64,000 nt of DNA from Trema orientale (taxonomy: Eukaryota > Streptophyta > Magnoliopsida > Rosales > Cannabaceae), in NCBI GenBank assembly GCA_002914845.1, contig JXTC01000021.1, positions 1,007,103 through 1,071,102 on the forward strand. Reading direction: 5' to 3'. Positions 36,307 through 49,916 of the stretch are shown here, one piece after another. The notes beneath the pieces were generated by a model. The model worked only from the letters and a program-made list of their open reading frames with translations, was not told where the DNA came from and made no database searches. Position 1 is the stretch's first letter. The number at the start of each line of letters is the position of its first letter. Made by a program: the position numbers and the translations under genes.

Positions 36307-36979
36307 TAATTCCCTCCCAAAAGTAGTAGAATCTAATAGTGGTGGTAAATTTAGTTAAACAGTTGAAAAAAGTGGTAATTATCTACTTAACCCAATAAAA
36401 CTCTTGAACTTTTCAAATTCATACAATTTGGTCCATGAACTGTCTAATTTACAATCTGTTATTAAATTTCTAATAGAAAATGTTTGTGAAAAGCATATGG
36501 TAATATCTGAAAGAGTATATTTGAAAGAGAATTTTGGAGTTTTGTGAATAAAAATAAATAATCACAGAGATTCTTTTTTCAAATTGGTAGCTCTAAGTAC
36601 CTTAAAAAATGCAAACAATATCTCTTTCATTCTCTTTAAATCTTTTTGTCAGTTTACTTTCCCTCGAATATCTTTTTAGACCCTATCATGTGCTTCTTGC
36701 AAGTGTTCTTTGTCAGAAATTTAACAACAAGTTGTAATTTGGATAATTCAGGAACTAAATTGCATGGAATTAGAAATTTTAGGAGCTTAGGGTTTGCTTA
36801 GATTCACTTTCGTTTTTTTTTATTTAAACAGAAAAATAGAAAATTTTTTTTTGAAGTATTGCTTGGCAACCTTTTGCTTGGCAACCTTGTTTTTAAAAAT
36901 TGTTACCAAAAATTAAAAAAAAAATGGTAACAAAAAATTTCTAAGAATATTTGTATACAAGTGTGTACATATATATAAA

Positions 36980-37212
36980 GATTCCTAATCCAATAGGTAT
37001 TTTTTTTCCTATCCATAAGTATTTCTTTTTTTTATCCATTAGATCATTATTCAACGGCTATCATAATTTGGGTAGTTGGAAAAAAAAAATCCATTATTTA
37101 AGGTTTTCTTCTCTCTACTTTTTACCATAAAAATACATGCGTAATTAATTTTAATTGGGCAAAATTATACTTATGGATAGGTTAAAAAAAAATACCTACT
37201 AGATTGATGCCC
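36980..37212. mobile_element. MITE copy 1 of 3, GCACCAATCCAGTAGGTA family
   Basis: The left end CCTAATCCAATAGGTATTTT mirrors the right end AATACCTACTAGATTGATGC. It shares TTAGATCAT...CAACGGCTA with copy 2 but is the most diverged of the three. Flanks are TA-rich. Confidence 0.7.
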
Positions 37213-37223
37213 ATATATAAATA

Positions 37224-37467
37224 GGGCACCAATCCAGTAGGTATTTTTTTTTTTTACCTATGCATAGGTATTAATTGGGCCAATGAAAAAATTTTTTGCA
37301 CATTTTTTTATATTAAAAATAGGAGAGAGAAAAAGCATTAATGATGCACGTCTTTTTATGCATCTCATTTTAGCCGTTAGATCATTGTTAGATGATGATC
37401 CAACGGCTAGAAAAAAAATACCTATGCATAGGTAAAAAAAAAAAAAAAACCTACCGGATTGGCAACC
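37224..37467. mobile_element. MITE copy 2 of 3
   Basis: The left end GGGCACCAATCCAGTAGGTA runs through a T-run into ACCTATGCATAGGTAT. The right end mirrors it (ACCTATGCATAGGTA, A-run, CCTACCGGATTGGCAACC). The interior holds GCATTAATGATGCA and GATGATGATCCAACGGCTAG. Flanks are TATATA. Confidence 0.85.
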
Positions 37468-37494
37468 ATATAAAAATATATATATATATATAAA

Positions 37495-37687
37495 GGGCAC
37501 CAATCCAGTAGGTATTTTTTTTTTTTACCTATACATAGGTATCGTTTTAGCCAATTAAAATTTATCATGCATATTTTTTTATATTAAAAAGTAAGAGAGA
37601 GAATAGCATTAATGATGCATGTCTTTTCATGTACTCATTAGATGATGATCCAACGGTTAAAAAAAAATACCTATTAGATTGGCAACC
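37495..37687. mobile_element. MITE copy 3 of 3
   Basis: The same ends as copy 2 (GGGCACCAATCCAGTAGGTA, then CCTATTAGATTGGCAACC) and the same interior GCATTAATGATGCATGTC and GATGATGATCCAACGGTT, but about 50 bp shorter. It is separated from copy 2 by a (TA)n-rich spacer of about 27 bp. Confidence 0.85.
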
Positions 37688-37953
37688 ATATATAAACATA
37701 TACAAATATAAGTCTATATGACTTTTTCTCTCATTATTTATACTTTCTTGTTTTAGGAAACAAGTAGTAAATAAAGTTTGTCAAGATATTTCTTGTTTAC
37801 AAAAATTGAAAATTAAAACAAAATTTTTATTTTTATTTTCAATTTATTTAAACAAAAAGCTGGAAGTGAATCCAAACAAACTCTTAGTTACCAAAGTCAG
37901 AATTTTGGTGACCAAATTGTCTGAACCTAGATAGTTTAGAGACCATTTGTGCC

Positions 37954-40900
37954 ATAAACCCTTTTGGAAAACAAACAATTATACCAATATCGCTTATTAG
38001 ACCCATTAATTATTTCTAACATCATTTTGTTTGCTCTAACTTATAGATTTTTTTTATCCTCTGCAGAAAATCTTACCTAAAGCAATCCTAAAAGAGAAAT
38101 TTAGTTCCGAAAGTGATGGTTAACGGAGTATAAGACACTACCGCCAACTTTGATTAATGTATTTAGAAAGTGGTATTTGGCTACTTGACCAAGAGTTGTT
38201 CACTTGGGTCCAGTCATTAGATTAATACGAACCGCTGAGTGACTTTTCTATATAATGCATCATGGCCTATCCACCATTGCCTCCAACCTGCCATGCTCAA
38301 GACTCGCAACTAGATTCTCCATTATTCTAGGCAAAAATAAATAAAAATTTTCGAAGACTTCAAAATTTAGTGCGCTATTTTAAGATTTTCTAAAATTATG
38401 ATTTCTATTTCAATTTGTTACAATTTACTCTAAATATGGGCGATGCTAAATGATTTTAATTAGTGGAACCAACTTAATCTTAACTAAAGAAAAATTAGCG
38501 GGAATTGAATTTCCGGTTTAATATAGGGAACTCAATGTTATCTCTTCTAACACGCATATGTATTATGCATGAGATAAGATTCAGAAGCTAAATATTGCTT
38601 AACGAAACAAGCAATATGTCAATTTGCTTTTGTGTCTACCTACCTAAAGGAGATCCTCGATCAACTTTTATGTCCTAACAACAAATGTCACATATGTTAC
38701 ATATATATTTAAAGGTTATAAACATGTATAATTTCAAAAAAAAAAATTAACGTAATAATGATTTTTAATTGGTATTATGATTTCAGTTTCATATGGGGAA
38801 ATTTTGAATTGATGATACCAACTATTCTAGCTAAGTGAAATTTTCCTCTAAAATATGCATATGATATGTTGCTGATTAATGACAAGGGATGATCTAAGCA
38901 AAGGCTCCTCTACAACACATTCCACAGGTAATGCCTAGTCCCCACGTAGTAGCAGGCCATGATCAAATTACATGTGGGGGTGATCAAGTATTTGACTAAT
39001 CACCATCATGGTGTACTCTCCATAACAAGCAAGCCCAACAGATTCGTATTAGACTATGTTACTTGGTCCGAGTAACATCATAATGATGCACATGATCATG
39101 ATGTGTTAGAGACATGGTCCATGACATGATGCCCTAAGGCCCAAGCATGCCACACCCAGAAAGACTGGTAAGGGAGATATATAGAAACATTATTAATCTC
39201 TCCACCAAAAATAAATTAAAAAGAAAATATGGAAACAAACATTCTTTTCCCACAATTCCCACTTTGTCGAATCATATGGTTTATGTGTGTATACATACTC
39301 TCACTTTGGACCAAAGAAGGACATCCGTCAATGGCTAGTGTCCCTTAAAAATCCCTTTAAAGGATTTACTTCTACCCTTCGTTTATCTTGGGAAGCTGAC
39401 CAATATTGCCCTTAGACAAAATCATTGCTTAACATCACTGTTCCACGCTTGGAAGCCTTTAATATCTTCTTTTTATTGCCCTTTCAAGGAGCCTTTTGTA
39501 TTTAAATATGATGCATATATAATAAAGGAAAGAGTATCTAATGAACAGAGCGCTCTATATATGTTGATCGGTACACTTTCTAGAAAATTGGTCATAATAT
39601 ACATCTCTCTATTCCATAACCAACTGTGTGGTTCTCTGCATTGCATTATGTAAACACTATAAACTATTACCGTTCTTTCTAATGATTCTATTCTTTTCTT
39701 TGAAAGTGGGTCTAAGCTAGAAAGAATTCCTCACTTTAGAATAATTCCACTATTAAACTACAGTTTCAATGCTAGAAAATTGATATTCTACGAACAAGTG
39801 CAACGAATAAGAACCTTCACTACTTTGTTATCCTTTATTTTTGGTTGGTTCTCCTAAGCTAGGATAGCGGAAAAGAACAGAAATTTTATAATTCATAGTT
39901 TCCAGACTCAAATGGATATTGGAAATTACATCTTTTTTGGATTTGAACCTTAAACCTTATGATATACTTATCAAACAGTCGAAGTTCGTGGACATTTGGA
40001 CGTTACAAGATGTTATTCTGAAACTATATTTTTATTTTTATATTTTTTTGTTCACGTATTTATTCTTAATGACAAAGTAAAAGTATTGCAAGGGAAAGTA
40101 TATATATTATATAGTACTTCATTGAGATCTATACTCTATATTCCTTATCCTAGTTTCCACATTCTCCTTTTAAGTGGGATCGGATAATTATACAGAAAGT
40201 TTTTTCACGAACCTTTTAGACTTTGAATTGAAACACCACTTAAATGGCTGACCAAAATTAGCGGCTAAAGAGAAACAAGTCAAGGATTTACAACTATGTC
40301 ATCATGAGAAACTTCTTATAACATTATTATGAAAACAATCTCAGAGCCCACAAAATGTGGTAATAAAGTACCTTATATTTCCTCTTTCACATTCCATTCC
40401 ACTTCAATATTCTTTTCAAGGTTTCATGGAATCGAGACAAGAAAAAGCTTACCTTTGGTTCTTGTGGGATTCAAAAACATCAGAAGAGAAGTGGTCGTAG
40501 TCATATTGTCTAGTGTATGCCCCCCTCATTTAATCATTTTCAGTCAGCTCATAGCTTTTAAGTAATGGGTCTTGGTCAATCTGATCTCTAGTACTAGTAC
40601 TCCACTTCTTTTCTTTTTCTTTTGATTGCCATAACCCATATGCTAAATGGAATTTTACCGAACAGGTTCATATTTTCTTTTTCAAAGTCATTAACAAACA
40701 GCGTTTTTTCTTAAATAGAAATTAGCACCTTTTTTTCCAGCTCTGATGATCATATCAAATTAAAATTTACAATACTGTATATACTTAGTATAAAGATTAA
40801 TTAATGTCACATATTTCATGTGGTCACAAACTTAATATTGTTGGTAATTACATCAAGTGTTGAGGTCTAAAGTTCAAATTCCAAAGTCTCCTCATAAACA

Positions 40901-43900
40901 ATAAGTTAATGTGACATTCACAATAAGATTATTATATGAGTATTGCTCGTAAATTATTAAGAATATTCATACAAATTATAAGATCCTTGACGCTGGTCAC
41001 TTTACATGGCATTCAACTCATATTCTAAAGTCAAAGAAACCGAAACAGCGCTGAAAATATTGTCAAAAAGGAGAAGTTTGGCTCCAATATGCATGTGTGG
41101 ATCAGAGCATCAATTGGATATGCGTCACACTGTGCGTACTTTATTCTGTGAGAGTGCTTTATACATTCTTTTTCTTTTCTTCATATGCCCCAACCCCAAC
41201 TCTCATTGCCTCAATGTGGAGACACTATGATTATATCTACGCAATACAACCATTTGAATATGAGTTATAGGGCGCCATGGCCAAACTATAAAAATATGTA
41301 TATGTGTGTATTTGTGTGGTCCTATTTTTCTATCTATACGTTCATATATATATATATAATGGAAGTTGAATTACCCGAAGTGTGTACGTCTCTGGCTGAT
41401 CAGAACTCTCCAGGAAACACAATTGAGACTGCTGAAGTTGCGCACGATTTGAAAATTGACTTGACCCAACTATATTTCATAATCAAAGGCTTCCACTAAA
41501 CATTTTACACTACTTTACTTGAGATTAATATTGAACTCATCTGCCCCTTGGGAAGTATTAGTATTGTTACTTATATCACATACATTTTAGATACATATGA
41601 CTAGCTAAGCTAGTGTGACAATTTTGTCACAACTCATCTCCTCATGATCAGTCATGAGTAAAATAAATGGTAAATAATGAACAAATTAAGCTTATTGATA
41701 AGAATAGGTGGTTGAAAAAATCAATCCTTACAGTTGTAGTTAAAAATATTATAACTAAACTCTTTTTGTCAATAATTTCACTCTTGATATATACCAACTA
41801 TATAGTGCCAACTGTTATAACTGTAATATTTACTAATCAGTAATGGAGAGTAAAGAGCTTTCTCTTTCTCATGTTTATATACTAATTAGTTATACATAAA
41901 AAAAAATCTCAATCTTCCCTATTTCTTATTTTTTATTCCCTCCATTCACATTTATTTTTTTTCTACTCATTCTCTTTACATATTAGTAAATGTGGCCTTA
42001 ACGAAGAGAGAGACTCTTTTCAGAATTATTATTAGTTAGAATGCATAAAGATTCATAAGAGGCTGTCTCAGATTTTGAATTTCTCTAGTTTTACTTAAAG
42101 CAAATTACTCCTAATTAATTTAATTTTGTTTATTATTTTCATCGGTTGAATTTGTTTATTATCATCTTTTTATGAGTTTTAGACAGTAATTTCAGCTTTC
42201 CAATCTGTCAAGCTGATGAAAAGCAGAACACTGAATTTTATAATAATCTACAACATCACATGGTTTGATCTTCTCACACATTAATCTTCGTCCTAGCAAA
42301 AGGAAATCATATGATCAAGACCTGTTTCAAGCTGATCAAATTATACTTTTCGATTTCTCAACCAAACAAGGAATTTTTTTTTCCACAATAAAATAAAAGT
42401 TATGCTTTTTTGTGAATGTTGGACAAATTCAAGCATTAATGCATTCTTTTTTCTGCACCAGTATCCAACTCTACCTCCATAGTTTTATATATGTATATTA
42501 TATATTCTATTAAAACTCGGGGCAGTTGCGATACTTCAACTGCAGCCCAAATACATTTTCCGATCAAGAAGCATGCTTTTTGTTGAAAGCGTCACTTGGG
42601 GTTACATGTAATCTAGATTTTACATTAATACTTAATTCATTCCAAAGATCATATGTTTGCATGCAATATATATATATATATATATGTACATAATAAATCA
42701 ATTTAATTAATTACGTTGATTTGCCTAATTTTATTTTTCCCCATCTGATTATGGGAATGACAATGATCCACCTAAATGAAACAGTACGTACACTTTCTCA
42801 CATGGTTATTAGACAAGAAAACACATGCATGCATGCTTTTAATTAAGCACACACGCATGACCTGGTCGTTTGATTACAAGTTATGTGTGAATGTGTTTTC
42901 ATTCTCTTATTTAATTATTTTTATTTAATTTTTATTTGCTCTCGTATACCCTATCAAACTAATAATGTGTCAACCTAATGATGAACGCAGCACCTTTTTC
43001 TTTTCCATTGTTTTGCCTTTGTCCCCTTTCAAAAGCAACTACATATTGCTTTGGCAGCCTTTCAAGTTCAACCATCAGCTTTAAGTTCAAAAGAATTTTA
43101 CCAAACATGTATACATAGTTTGATACTTTGATTATATATCTATTGACTTAAATAAAAGTGAATCTGATTTAGAGAATTAATGGACTTCCAATACTCATAT
43201 TATGAGATGATTTATCCATACATATATATATATATATAATTTGGATTTTACAATAGGACTAATATTAGTTTCCAGCCATTTGGAAAACCAATTGTTACAG
43301 ATTTTGCATGTTGAAGCAAGTACTCATCAGTCATCACTCATTAACCCTTTAACAGAGGTAGATTAATTTGGCTCAAGAAAATTAGACTACTAGCCATTAG
43401 TATCTCTAGTGAGGAGTCCTTAGGATGGACTGACAATTGACCCGAAATTCAATTATGGGTTTTTAAAAAGTCTGATTTGGTCAAATTCTGTGGAGTTCTC
43501 TAGTACTTTTTAGAACTCAAAAATCACGAGTTCAATTTAATTCGATGTCTCAATTCATGTATAACTAACAATTGATGAGACGATCATAATTTAAAATGTG
43601 AAACAATCTAATTATTTTTTTTAATTTATTTTATTTTTTTGAAATTTTTGATATGATTTATTATATATTTATTGGTTGAACATAAAATAAGACACCCGAT
43701 TTCTTTTTTTAAAAAAAGAAAATCAATTTGGATTCCACGTTATAATTGGCATTGAACTACGATGAAGTAGATAATTTTAAGTCTAGATATCTTGTGGTAA
43801 ATCCCTATTATTTCTATGGCTGCTTTGGACGGTTAATTTCCTATTGAGATAATTATTTGTGCATGCAATGCCAATCGGTTTAAAATTGGGAAATTAAGAC

Positions 43901-45480
43901 ACCTGGTGGGCCAATTTTACTGGATATGCCTTCTAATTTCTAGGTGGCGCCAGTGGTGGGTAGGTGCAGTACTTTCCATAAGGAGTAGAGAGAGATCAGA
44001 TTTTAAAATTACGAAATAGGAAATAAAAGGGACTGCTAAGGCAGTGGCAAGCATCATTGCCAGACCCCTAAAAAGAGAACTATATACTACCTATAGGGAA
44101 TTCTCTGGGAAAAGCACTTAACCCTTGATGCCCTCCAATTAATACCAAGTAAAATTTTGAAGCACTACATTCTTCAAGAAATCATGGTAAAAAAAGGGAT
44201 TAATTTTGTTGAAATAACATTGCTTAGCTCATCAAAATTAAGAATCAAGTATATTTTTTGAAAGAAATTTTAGGGGAACAAAAAGTAATGCATCTAAGTC
44301 AGAAGAGGAAGTTGGCTAGTCATTGTTATTATTTGTTTCTTTCACATGTCTTTCAGTTTCATAGCAGTAACAACAACTGCTTCTAGATGATGAAATTAAT
44401 GCAAACACTACAGGTGCCAGTCTTTTAAAATTCATCGACAAGGTAAAATAAGAAAAAGAAAAAAAAAGGCAGTAAATAAAATCAAACTCCTTTTTTCTTA
44501 TATTTAATAATAGTAATATACATGTATTTATATTTACATGTGCATGGCAGAGTTGGCTGCATGCAGCAGAAAAATCCGAAATCCAAGCTTTATTTTATTA
44601 TTGTTATGTAGCAGAAATGTTAAAGAAAAAAAGGGGACAAGCTAATTATAATGGTAATTAATTAAGTATAATTAAGACCATCTTGACGTAGCTTCTCAAG
44701 AACATAATCAAGATTGAGCCCCATAATGCGCATGAGAGACATGCATGGATGTGTGCATAGGCATGCAGCTTGTGCACATAACCAGGTGCGCGTGCCAAGA
44801 AGCCAATTGCCCAACAAATGGAGAAATTTGGCTCACTTGCAGAAAACGACAGCTTTAAAAAGGTGTAGTAATAACTTGGATAAAAAATCAACAGTTTTTA
44901 TTGAGAGTCAAAAATTGACTCTATTTTGATGAATAGGATTGTATATGGTTTTATGGCCCCAGCAGAGGAACATGGTAGTACTCTTTTCATTGAGCAATGC
45001 TATATATTTTGACAAATTATTTTCTGTGATTACTTCTACATAGAAGTCATATCGTTTCAAGTTATTTTTTTAAGAAAATTTGTTTTGATATTACTTAACA
45101 TTTTTCCTTTTCATTTACTTGACTCGTATACATTAAGCTCGTTACTATACAACTGGCACTGGTCCATCTTTAATTTCTCGTCAAATTATCGAAAACTAAT
45201 ATTATTAATTTTTAATGAGATTAACAATATTTGTGGGAAAACTGAAAGTGGGTTAGCTTTATTTTGTTATTAGATGGTAAAATTTGGGAGAAAATGAAAA
45301 CTGAGTAGCTGACACAAAGAACATCTAGGGAAGTGAGAAAGAGAGGCCTTAAAGCAAAGAACTTTGGAAACCCAGAATCAAGTGTAATTCCTATCTGTCC
45401 TCAGAACCAAAGTAAAGAATAACATATATGAGTACCATTTTGCCCAATAAAATTAACATAAAAGCTAAAGTTTCAGTCCT
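37954..45480. other. Gene-poor intergenic region
   Basis: I recognise no protein-coding gene, RNA gene or well-bounded element in 7.5 kb. (TA)n runs occur near 42667-42685 and 43220-43238. The interval 38880-39130 is less AT-rich than its surroundings but shows no open frame or hairpin I could name. Checks by eye for common plant microRNA sequences found none. Confidence 0.5.
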
Positions 45481-45506
45481 TGTATTGGAGACTGGAAACA
45501 TAAACC

Positions 45507-45509
<3 letters not shown>

Positions 45510-45542
<33 letters not shown>

Positions 45543-45559
45543 TCTCTCTCTCTCTCTCC
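45510..45559 (+). repeat. (CT)n tract upstream of the neprosin gene
   Basis: Nearly pure CT repeats lie about 500 bp before the chosen ATG. Such pyrimidine patches are common near plant transcription starts, so this may mark the promoter or leader. Confidence 0.8.
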
Positions 45560-45847
45560 AATATTTTGTTTCACATTTAAAAATTCGAGCATGATTTCCA
45601 TCACTACCCATGAAAGCATTTATAGCTCCACACCCACATGGATAAAACTTTAAGAAAACCCAATCCCATTTGTGATTATTTTAATCAGCTCATGCCCAGA
45701 AGTTTAAGCTGTCAGAACATAAAACCAAAACCAAGGTATTAGAAGAAGAAAGATTGGAGAGAGTGAACAGAGAAAGAGAGAGAAAGTAAGGGGTTCGAAG
45801 GAATCAAGGAAGTGTTATATTGGCTTCTCCAAAAAAAAGCTTCGAAA

Positions 45848-45862
45848 ATGGTGAGAGGGTGA
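45848..45862 (+). other. Short upstream ORF in the neprosin leader
   Basis: ATGGTGAGAGGGTGA encodes only four residues and then stops, about 200 bp before the main ATG. If the leader includes it, it could lower translation slightly. The transcript start is not known. Confidence 0.35.
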
Positions 45863-46060
45863 ATTGGGTTTCTTAGAATGGTCATCATGTGTTGGAATAT
45901 GGATTTGGTTGGAGCAGTTCAAATATTATCATGTACAAAATCTAGGAATAAATTCAGGTTTTGTACTTTCGATCACAGAAGAAGACAACACCAATGTACA
46001 CAAACAGAAAAAGACTCATCAACAAGACAAACGAGTACACCACCGAGTTTCTCATCAAAC

Positions 46061-49000
46061 ATGGCTTCAAGCCGGTGTAATAAAGTATCGCCAATCAATA
46101 CTTTTCCAACTCTTCTATTCTTACTTCTTGTTGTTTCTTCCATTGGTCCGGTTCATTCTTCCCAAGTAGTTGACCAGAAGCTCTCACCAGCCAATCAGAC
46201 CCTCCGGCCGGAACAAGAATTACACAAGATGAAGCTAATAAGGGCTCGTCTCAAAAAGATCAACAAGCCTCCTGTCAAGACAATTCAGGCATTTGATTTT
46301 TTATACACTTTTGACTCTCACTTCCCCTGTTTTTTGCTCTGTTTTTGATTGAAAATATTGTGTTTTTTATGTTATGATGTTTCAGAGTCCTGATGGTGAT
46401 CTTATAGATTGTGTTCTCTCTCATAAGCAACCAGCTTTTGACCATCCTCAATTAAAAGGACAAAAGCCATTGGTACTAATTTATCTTTTATACAAGTTAA
46501 TTTTCTTTTCTTTTCAGTTTTTAATCTTAGCTGAAATTCAAGGTGTTTGAAGTGGTAATGAATTGTGTGACTGAATTTGCAGGATCCACCAGAGACACCT
46601 AAAGGCCATAAAAACCATCCTTCTGGTATGGTCTCAGAAAATTACCAGTTGTGGAGCTTGTCTGGTGAATCATGTCCAGAAGGAACTGTGCCAATAAGAA
46701 GAACAACTGAGCATGATATACTAAGAGCTAGCTCTGTGAGAAGATTTGGAAGGAAAGTTGGAAGACATGTTAGAAGAGATTCAGGCAGCAATGGCCATGA
46801 GGTTAGCACTACTGCTTAAATTATTTATTTCAAAAGAGAAAATTAATACAATAGGAAATATAATTTATTCTAGTAAATCCTTTGTTGGACTTCTAAAAGA
46901 ATGTAAAAGATTACATAGGTACATACAGCAATCTGCTTTTTATTCTTTTGAGGGTTTTTTTTTTCCTTCCAATTCTTCCTCAAATATGAAATGAACCAGT
47001 TATTTTTACTTGCTTTTGTCCTGTTCTTCTTAATTTTTTAATATTATTCTAAATGGCATGCAAACAAAGAAGAATTCTTCTGAATAAGCCAAAAGTAGTA
47101 AAGTCAATCTGAATGAATTCATATAATCCTTTTGTTTCTCTAAACAAATTTCCCTTTAGGACTTGGACTCAGTGCATGTCCAAGAAACTTTCTCACATGA
47201 GATCTCTTATCTAACTGAAACTAGAGATGTGGCTAACATTATCTGGGCACTACTGTTCCTTATTTTCACCATCAAATTACATTGAGATTCCTTCTATTAG
47301 CAATACTAAACGCAAACTTCCATGGCAGCTGTACTGCTATTACTATAGGTGCACTAATTTCAATGACTAAATTTCCATTTCAATGTCCTTCCAGACCCTC
47401 AGGACCACTCTCCAGTCTCACCTTTCAATATTCTTGATTTAATTTTATTCTTCTTATCCTATACTAAGAATTCTCACAAACACGTGGGAATCAGATTTTG
47501 AAAGATCAGGATGAGCTAAGAGAATAATCTCATATGTTCAAGGCTACCTCATTAATTGCATGCAAACTATGAAACTACTCCAAGATGAATATAAATCCCT
47601 GTAAAATCCTTATGAAAGTAACACATCAAATTATAGGCTCCAAACATTATAATAACAAAAACATTATTATTTTTTTTATTATATGGTACATAATTTTAAT
47701 ATTAAGTTTTGGGCCACACAGCATGCAGTTGGGTATGTGAGTGGAGAACAGTATTACGGAGCAAAAGCTAGCATAAATGTGTGGGCACCTCGGGTTTCAA
47801 ATCAATACGAGTTTAGCTTGTCACAAATGTGGGTCATCTCCGGTTCATTTGGTGACGACCTCAATACCATCGAAGCTGGTTGGCAGGCATGTACATTTTT
47901 AATCCCAAATATGAATTCTTTTACAGTCCCAAAACTAATTAGAAACATTAATGGTCAATCACTTTATCTACTGTAAATTTTACATTCTAGGACATGAAAG
48001 TTAGGCCTATTTGTTTTGAGTAGTCAAAATCTACACACTCAAACCGGAAATATACATGTCACGGTTGTGAATTATTTTAATCATTACATTGGATACCAAA
48101 TACCCTAGTTTCACATTTAAAGCTGCTTGTTTCCCTTCCTACTATGGAGGTTTTTGCTTAATTTTTCTAACAAAGAAAAAAACATTTAAAGCAGTTGTCA
48201 AAAGTTCAACTACCTTTCATTTTCATTTATGTGTGTCTTCTGTGTATTGTAGTCATGTTGGCTAATTATTCATCATTTAATTCTCTCTGCAGGTTAGCCC
48301 AGAGTTGTACGGGGACAACTATCCTAGATTCTTTACTTACTGGACTGTAAGTATTTATAAGTAACCTTCCTTATTGATATTGATTATTGATTAATTAAAC
48401 TAGACAAGCATAATATAGATAATCAAGCTTTGTACTTGGTAATATTTTTATTTTTTTATCTTTTTTTTTCTAAAAATGAAATGAACAGCGTGATTTTATC
48501 AAGAAGTCGCATGAGAGAGTTATCACCATTATTTACATAAATGTTCCCAAACAAACTCTAAAATTTATTTTTATTTAATGATTTTCAATGTTATTGATCA
48601 TTTACAGACGGATGCCTATCAAGCAACCGGATGCTATAACTTGCTATGTTCAGGCTTTGTTCAAACAAATAGTAGAATTGCTATTGGAGCTGCAATCTCT
48701 CCAACATCATCCTACAATGGTGGACAGTTTGATATTAGCTTATTGGTTTGGAAGGTAAATAATCTCTCGATTACATAAATTAACTTTCATAATTTTTGGA
48801 CCTGATATTTAAGTCAAAGTTTAGGCCGTTATAAGTACTATGTGGCCAAGAGCTTAATTAATGTGGTTGCTTTCCGGTTACTTTAAGTTCCAGTTAAATT
48901 ATTACAAAAATTTCTTGATCGATCAATTACATATTAATATAAGGCTACTACATTTGTCCTAAATTATTATATAATATTCTGAATTTGTAATGTAAGATAT

Positions 49001-49916
49001 GCTGTTTTCTGGGGCTAAACTTACCTATACTTAAAACACATGATACCACACTCGTCTATTATTTGTGTACGGTACATTACATATATATGTGCGCGCATGC
49101 ACTATCTATATAGCAAATGCCAAACAATTATTGGACTGTAATTCTCATGCTTTTCTCTAGGCTGCAAGATTCTCTTCTCTTCTTAGCAAAAGAACTTCCT
49201 GACCACTCTTCCTCCCTATGCATGCTTTTCATTCTTTTTCTTTTTTTTTCCTTCTTTATTTCACAATATAATGCAACAAAAGTTCCAATATCATATCAAA
49301 CTTAAAATTCCATATACTTCAACTTTATGACAATGGAATTACTTTTCTCCTCACTTTCCTTTTTACCTTTTCCCATTATACTTCGCTTGCTTAGTCCACA
49401 TGATTAAGAGTCATAAAAGGATAGCTATGTTAATAATCGCGTGTATCATGAGGAGTAACTAGTAAGGCAAAACACATTATAAAAGTCGTAAAAAAAGAAA
49501 AGTACTAATTAGGTATTTATTTTTATTTTTTTGGGCAGGATCCTAAGCATGGAAATTGGTGGCTCGAATTCGGGTCGGGTATTCTAGTCGGGTACTGGCC
49601 ATCATTTTTATTCACTCACCTAAGAGATCATGCAAGCATGGTGCAATATGGGGGAGAAGTTGTAAATTCAAGGCCTTCTGGTTTTCACACATCGACCCAA
49701 ATGGGAAGTGGACATTTTGCAGGAGAAGGCTTTGGAAAAGCTTCATATTTTAGAAATTTGCAAGTTGTGGACTGGGATAACAGCTTGGTCCCCTTATCAA
49801 ATCTCAAAGTTTTGGCTGATCATCCAAACTGTTACGACATACAAGGAGGGATTAATAATGTGTGGGGGAACTATTTTTACTATGGTGGACCTGGAAGAAA
49901 TGTGAGGTGTCCCTAA
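46061..49916 (+). CDS. Neprosin-domain (DUF239/DUF4409) secreted protein, seven exons
   Basis: Exons: 46061-46288, 46386-46472, 46583-46801, 47722-47886, 48293-48346, 48608-48754, 49539-49916, giving 425 residues, the usual size. Residues 1-33 are a signal peptide. An N-terminal activation-type domain (KINKPPVKTIQSPDGDLIDCV, QKPLDPPETPKGH) is followed by the neprosin domain from about 179 (AVGYVSGEQYYGAKASINVW, NWWLEFGSGILVGYWPSFLF, GPGRNVRCP end). Neprosins are glutamate peptidases (family G3). Glu187 and Glu310 are candidate catalytic residues by position and context, which is my inference. Most plant paralogues have no known substrate. Introns 1 and 4 appear to use GC donors (CAG|GCATTT and CAG|GCATGT); the others are GT-AG. 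An in-frame ATG at 45878 would add 61 residues before the signal peptide, so 46061 is preferred. Confidence 0.9.

Larger units (their letters stand above)
36022..37953. mobile_element. Large non-autonomous TIR element with GGCACAAATGGTC ends, about 1.9 kb, carrying other repeats
   Basis: The left end GGCACAAATGGTCCATTAAC at 36022 mirrors the right end, GGCACAAATGGTCTCTAAAC on the minus strand from 37953. Both continue into a TTTGG(A/T)C-type segment. Internal stretches near 36400-36480 and 36710-36780 resemble the interior of the smaller relative at 10063-10519. Inside sit a 12-bp minisatellite (36170-36306) and three copies of another MITE (36980-37687). No transposase is found. Confidence 0.65.

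Noticed and set aside
38880..39130. Less AT-rich block that could be a conserved noncoding RNA
   Set aside because: I could not find a hairpin, an open frame or a known family signature, so there is nothing firm to claim.
44780..44820. TGCCAAGAAGCCAATTGCCC resembles miR399
   Set aside because: It needs an indel and several mismatches, and I see no fold-back partner at precursor distance.
45878..46060. 61-residue in-frame N-terminal extension of the neprosin gene
   Set aside because: The extension is not hydrophobic and would bury the clear signal peptide that begins at 46061.
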